Shown in pieces: positions 60,882 to 64,000 of a DNA stretch of 64,000 nucleotides. The DNA is taken from positions 124,001 to 188,000 of the forward strand of contig NZ_QYUO01000003.1 of assembly GCF_003591035.1 (NCBI RefSeq). Direction: 5' to 3'. This DNA comes from Noviherbaspirillum saxi (GTDB lineage Bacteria; Pseudomonadota; Gammaproteobacteria; Burkholderiales; Burkholderiaceae_D). Position 1 is the first letter of the stretch. Every line of letters starts with the position of its first letter. The position numbers and the translations under genes are program-made. A model generated the notes under the pieces. It was not told the origin of the DNA, searched no databases, and worked only from the letters and a program-made list of their open reading frames with translations.

Positions 60882-62229
60882 TGGATACCTCCCCGGATAC
60901 ATCAAGCTTCCATGACTGGATGGCATTGTTGTGATAGATCGATTTCGTGCCGCGTACCGCACGCAACTCATTAATCTTGGGCTGCACATAACCGCTCTCG
61001 TCGACTGCGCGAGACTGCATCACCACGGGCGATCCATCCCATACCCAGTCGATGTTGAATCGTGTAAGGCACTTCGACAACACCGGCGTCTCCAATCGCG
61101 CGGCGCGCCAATTCTTTCCTCCATCGACCGAGACATCGACGCGTTTGATTTTTCCGCGTCCAGACCATGCCAGGCCGGTGATGTTGTAGAAACCCTTGTC
61201 TAGCAGGCGTTGGCCGGCAGACGGTGTGGTGATAACCGACTTGCACTCCTGAATAGAAGTGTATTGACGATAGCTGCCATTCGGCATCGCGTCGATATAG
61301 TGAATCGCCTCATCCTTTGTCGCATAAGGTTTGTCGCCCACCTCGATGCGCCGCAGCCATTTCACCCACGAGACCCCCTGTACGCCGGGAACGACGAGGC
61401 GCAAGGGATAGCCGTTTTCCGGCCGCAGCATTTCACCGTTCATGCCCCAGGCGACGATGACGTCGTCGAGTGCATGCTCAATCGCTATCGTACGGGTCAT
61501 GCCGGAACCATCAGCACCTTCGGCAAGAATGAACTTGGCCGCCTTTCGATCGTATCCGCAGTCGTCCAGCAAAACTGAAAGCGGCACGCCGGTAAATTCG
61601 CTACAGCTCAGCATTCCGTGGGAATACTGCACCGCCGGGACTGCGACATTCCCCCACTCCATTGCAGTATTGGCACCGCATTCGATGAAATGGATGCGTG
61701 ATACCGAGGGAAGCCGCATCAGATCATCCATTGTGTACACCTTGGGATTTTTGACGAGGCCATTAACCATGAAACGATGGCGGCCAGGATCGATGTCGTG
61801 CCAGCCCTGATGATGCCGCTCGAAATGCAGTCCGCTGGGAGTGATGATGCCGAACAGGCCTTGCAATGGCGTGAACGATACGGACGCGGCATTGACGCGC
61901 GTCAGTCCGGGCGATTCGCGGCGCAGCAGATTGGTTTCGAAGCGGGAAGGCACTCCGTAGGGGTTCGCGGCAACCGGCTTGCCCAGGGTCGTGGAATGTT
62001 CGGGCAGCGTGAGAATATTGACATCGCCATCGGTCGCAGCGCTGGCTGCAGCCTGTGCGAGCGCCGAGCCGCTAGCCAAGGCGGCGCTGGCGGCCAGAAA
62101 ACTCTTACGGAGAAAGCCTCGGCGTTCTTCGTTCAAGCCCTTTTCGGTAATCTCCAGAGCGAGATTTGCATCAAGGAAGTTTTCCGGCGCCCGCAGAATA
62201 CGGCCACGCTTTTTTACATCATCCTTCAT
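60865..62229 (-). CDS. soxC: sulfane dehydrogenase molybdenum subunit SoxC
   Basis: A 454-residue molybdoprotein of the sulfite-oxidase family. A twin-arginine leader (ERRGFLRKSF, residues 35-44) ends at about ALA-QA. Cys184 in RIHFIECGANTAMEWGN coordinates molybdopterin; the dimer domain has LAWSGRGKIKRVDVSVDGGK. SoxC oxidises the SoxY-bound sulfane sulfur, so its presence with SoxD indicates complete oxidation of thiosulfate. A putative SoxR operator lies 31-52 bases upstream. Confidence 0.95.
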   Translation of the reverse strand: MKDDVKKRGRILRAPENFLDANLALEITEKGLNEERRGFLRKSFLAASAALASGSALAQAAASAATDGDVNILTLPEHSTTLGKPVAANPYGVPSRFETNLLRRESPGLTRVNAASVSFTPLQGLFGIITPSGLHFERHHQGWHDIDPGRHRFMVNGLVKNPKVYTMDDLMRLPSVSRIHFIECGANTAMEWGNVAVPAVQYSHGMLSCSEFTGVPLSVLLDDCGYDRKAAKFILAEGADGSGMTRTIAIEHALDDVIVAWGMNGEMLRPENGYPLRLVVPGVQGVSWVKWLRRIEVGDKPYATKDEAIHYIDAMPNGSYRQYTSIQECKSVITTPSAGQRLLDKGFYNITGLAWSGRGKIKRVDVSVDGGKNWRAARLETPVLSKCLTRFNIDWVWDGSPVVMQSRAVDESGYVQPKINELRAVRGTKSIYHNNAIQSWKLDVSGEVSNVQVY

Positions 62230-62259
62230 CCGGTCTCCTTGCCTTCCTGCTTTATTGAA

Positions 62260-62281
62260 TAGTTACTAAAGTATATAACTA
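62260..62281. promoter_or_regulatory. putative SoxR operator upstream of soxC
   Basis: TAGTTA (62260-62265) and TAACTA (62276-62281) with a ten-base AT-rich centre lie between soxR and soxC. ArsR-family repressors of sox genes bind such AT-rich dyads; the 97-base gap between the genes is the only space for a soxC promoter. Confidence 0.5.
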
Positions 62282-62326
62282 CTTACGCATATTGTGATAA
62301 AGATGTTGCTTTTAAACAGCATTCAA

Positions 62327-62704
62327 TCAGGAAGGCGTCATTGCCGTGAATGTAGAAGCCATCTGTTCCGATACATGGCGCGCAACGATCTTGGAAGAAA
62401 TCTGGCCGCACACGGTTTTGCAGATTTCGAGCGTCGTCTGGTCGTCGATACGATAGTAGACCTGCGTTCCTTCTTTGCGCCTTGCGAGGATCTTTGCACG
62501 GAATAGCATATTCAGCTGCCGCGAGACATTCGCCTGGGTCGCTTCGATTTCCGTAACAATGTCATTCACTGGCCGTTCGCCATTGCACAGGCAGTGCAGG
62601 ATCTTGAGGCGAGTGGGCTCGGAAAGGAGAAAGAAGTAGTTCGATACTTCCTCAAACAATTCGGTCATCTGCGCCTGTCCAAGCTTGTTATCCACGTTAA
62701 TCAC
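62327..62704 (-). CDS. soxR: ArsR-family repressor SoxR
   Basis: A 125-residue winged-helix repressor. LSEPTRLKILHCLCNGERPV is the N-terminal helix pair and ATQANVSRQLNMLFRAKILA the recognition helix; the wing is RRKEGTQVYYRIDD. Cysteines at LHCLC and at KTVCGQ could sense sulfane sulfur, as described for SoxR/BigR-type repressors. It precedes soxC on the same strand and likely represses the sox operon in the absence of thiosulfate. Confidence 0.9.
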   Translation of the reverse strand: MINVDNKLGQAQMTELFEEVSNYFFLLSEPTRLKILHCLCNGERPVNDIVTEIEATQANVSRQLNMLFRAKILARRKEGTQVYYRIDDQTTLEICKTVCGQISSKIVARHVSEQMASTFTAMTPS

Positions 62705-62829
62705 CTAATTGATATAAAAAACATGATCGACATCAATCGACCGCCCTTCCATCTGCACTGCCTCTGTCGTCACCCGTTGCGCGCAAGTTCCGGATTCTAC
62801 CGCGATGCCATGATGTCCGTTGGACAATA

Positions 62830-63255
62830 TTAGGGCTTCAAATATGCAAAGCCTTCTTCGATTTGCAAGCGTGCGATTTCGGCGACTCCGGACGGTACGA
62901 CAGTCGCCTCAGGTAGCACGAGCGATTTATCGATCTTGCGCGTCTCCAATGTGTTATTGCATACCCGGAATTCCACTTGGCGCGCTGCCAGTTCCTGCAC
63001 CGGAATCTCATACGGATTGCCGTTCTGGTTCTTGGCGCCTTCGAGAAGAAAGTCTATACCCGCGCCAAGGGTCACAACGACAATTCTGGTCTTTGGACTG
63101 GCATTTAAATGATTGCGGATATTGTTGAGCGCGGCCGACGCATGGGTACTGTCATTAATGTGGTAAACCACCTTGTGCTCACGGTCGGCGGCCAGTGTCG
63201 GCGCGGTGACCGACAACAGAAGCACCAGGGCAATGCTGCGCAATAGACTGATCAT
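62830..63255 (-). CDS. DsrE-family periplasmic protein
   Basis: A 141-residue protein with a signal peptide (ALVLLLSVTAPTLA-AD) and the DsrE/DsrF-like fold: HKVVYHINDSTHASAALNNI, RIVVVTLGAGIDFLLEGAKN and QELAARQVEFRVCNNTL. The cysteine in VCNNTL is in the position of the conserved DsrE cysteine. It is common beside sox and MBL-fold genes and may carry sulfane sulfur in the periplasm. It lies 125 bases upstream of soxR and 42 bases behind the metallo-hydrolase gene. Confidence 0.85.
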   Translation of the reverse strand: MISLLRSIALVLLLSVTAPTLAADREHKVVYHINDSTHASAALNNIRNHLNASPKTRIVVVTLGAGIDFLLEGAKNQNGNPYEIPVQELAARQVEFRVCNNTLETRKIDKSLVLPEATVVPSGVAEIARLQIEEGFAYLKP

Positions 63256-63297
63256 GATGGTGTCCTCACGGTTTGTTTTTCCATCGTTCGAAAACCT

Positions 63298-64000
63298 TTA
63301 CTCCTTGCCGAGGCTTTCCTTTTCCATTAGCAGATAGGTGCCATACGCATTGATGCGGTTGGCTTGCTGAAAAGCCGGGTAGCTCCCGAAGCGGGACCAA
63401 TCGACCCTGTTGTAGGCCTCCTCAAAGGGCAACAATTCGTTAACCGCACTGCCCATTTCCTGCCGCAGGAACATCAGGTAATCCCGCGTGAGCTTCATGT
63501 CGTCCAGGGGTCGCCTTGACGCTTCTCCGTGCCCCGGAATGACGATCGACGGCCGCACCTCCAGCATGCGGTCCAGCGTTTCCAGCCACAGCTTGCTGTT
63601 TGCTTCACCGACAAAGGGCAGCCTACCGGTGAAAAACAAATCACCGGCGAACAGCACTCCCTCGCCTTCAACATACAGCATGATGTCTTCCGCCGTATGC
63701 GCACCGTTGGAATCAATCAAGCGAAAACGCACGCCGCCCATGTCAAATGCGATCTGTTTCGTTTCGGGAAAACGGATCCAGCGGTCCGCTGGGATGAGCT
63801 TTGTCTTTCCATTCACCCATGGAGACAGGGAGACACGCCGCTCGGCCAGGCGCGCCGCCGCAGCGTCGGAACTCACGGAGGAGCGCCCATTTTCATGTGC
63901 CCAGACCTCGGCGCCTTGCGTCTTCAAGGCCTGAAGACCATAAAAATGGTCGGCGTGATAATGACTGATGATCACCCGCCTGACGGGGTGAGAGGTGACC
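63298..64000 (-). CDS. MBL-fold metallo-hydrolase, SoxH-like (partial at right edge)
   Basis: The frame is open to the right edge, so the N-terminus lies outside; about 233 residues are visible. The metallo-beta-lactamase motif SHYHADH binds two zinc ions; further ligands are in GAHTAEDI, FAGDLFF and IPGHGEA. Proteins of this type (SoxH and PQQ-relay-associated hydrolases) occur at sox cluster ends; their reaction is unclear but a periplasmic thiol or persulfide hydrolase role is discussed. Same strand as dsrE, which starts 42 bases downstream. Confidence 0.85.
   Translation of the reverse strand, partial: VTSHPVRRVIISHYHADHFYGLQALKTQGAEVWAHENGRSSVSSDAAAARLAERRVSLSPWVNGKTKLIPADRWIRFPETKQIAFDMGGVRFRLIDSNGAHTAEDIMLYVEGEGVLFAGDLFFTGRLPFVGEANSKLWLETLDRMLEVRPSIVIPGHGEASRRPLDDMKLTRDYLMFLRQEMGSAVNELLPFEEAYNRVDWSRFGSYPAFQQANRINAYGTYLLMEKESLGKE

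Noticed and set aside
1..64000. CRISPR arrays, rRNA and tRNA genes, replication origins
   Set aside because: No regularly spaced direct repeats, rRNA-like or cloverleaf-forming sequences were recognised by reading; a dedicated tRNA scan was not possible here.

Overview
The window is a 64 kb chromosomal segment from a high-GC, Gram-negative, aerobic bacterium. Gene content and protein style (paired acyl-CoA dehydrogenases, CaiB/BaiF CoA-transferases, a Liv-type transporter, a complete sox cluster with soxCD) point to a betaproteobacterium of the order Burkholderiales, perhaps Oxalobacteraceae-like; the genus is inference. No rRNA, tRNA or CRISPR array was found.

Region 1 (1-21 kb) is an acyl-CoA catabolic block. 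A plus-strand operon (dienoyl-CoA-reductase-like flavoenzyme, two acyl-CoA dehydrogenase subunits, an acyl-CoA ligase) converges on a minus-strand operon (TesB thioesterase; amidohydrolase; OB-fold protein; SDR; CoA-transferase; a second pair of acyl-CoA dehydrogenase subunits; a second ligase; glutathione peroxidase). A third minus-strand operon, etfB-etfA-thiolase-tetR, supplies electron transfer, thiolysis and a regulator. Three intergenic sites with the pattern ACTG-N9-CAGT lie upstream of these minus-strand transcription units and look like the operators of the TetR protein. The substrate is unknown; two heteromeric dehydrogenases suggest a bulky or cyclic side chain rather than a simple fatty acid.

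Region 2 (21-28 kb) is mixed: a truncated Lrp-type regulator, an operon of a GGDEF/EAL signalling protein with an outer-membrane porin-like protein and a small PstS-like periplasmic protein, an IS630 transposase remnant, an AcuI-type reductase and a small helix-turn-helix protein.

Region 3 (28-51 kb) is the most coherent system. A minus-strand operon of twelve genes encodes an AMP ligase, two CoA-transferases, an acyl-CoA dehydrogenase, an enoyl-CoA hydratase, an SDR, a BadI/MenB-type hydrolase, three 3-hydroxyacyl-CoA dehydrogenase-type proteins, a quinone-oxidoreductase-like protein and a 3-oxoadipyl-CoA-type thiolase. This is the enzyme set needed to activate a cyclohexanecarboxylate-like acid, oxidise it to a 2-oxo acid thioester, open the ring hydrolytically and shorten the resulting dicarboxylyl-CoA. 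A divergent sigma-54 activator and a Liv-type ABC transporter accompany it. I found sigma-54 (-24/-12) promoters in front of the catabolic operon, livK and livGFHM, and a weaker one for the activator, so this looks like one sigma-54 regulon for uptake and breakdown of an alicyclic acid. A higBA toxin-antitoxin pair and an unrecognised 303-residue protein interrupt the region.

Region 4 (51-54 kb) holds gene debris (an alpha/beta-hydrolase remnant, an orphan terminator) and a chemoreceptor gene.

Region 5 (54-64 kb) is a thiosulfate-oxidation (sox) cluster on the minus strand: a partial metallo-hydrolase gene, a DsrE-like gene, soxR, soxC, soxD, a pseudoazurin gene, soxY, soxZ, soxA, soxX, soxB, a thioredoxin gene and a glcG-like gene. 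It encodes a complete Sox system with sulfane dehydrogenase SoxCD, so thiosulfate should go to sulfate without sulfur globules.
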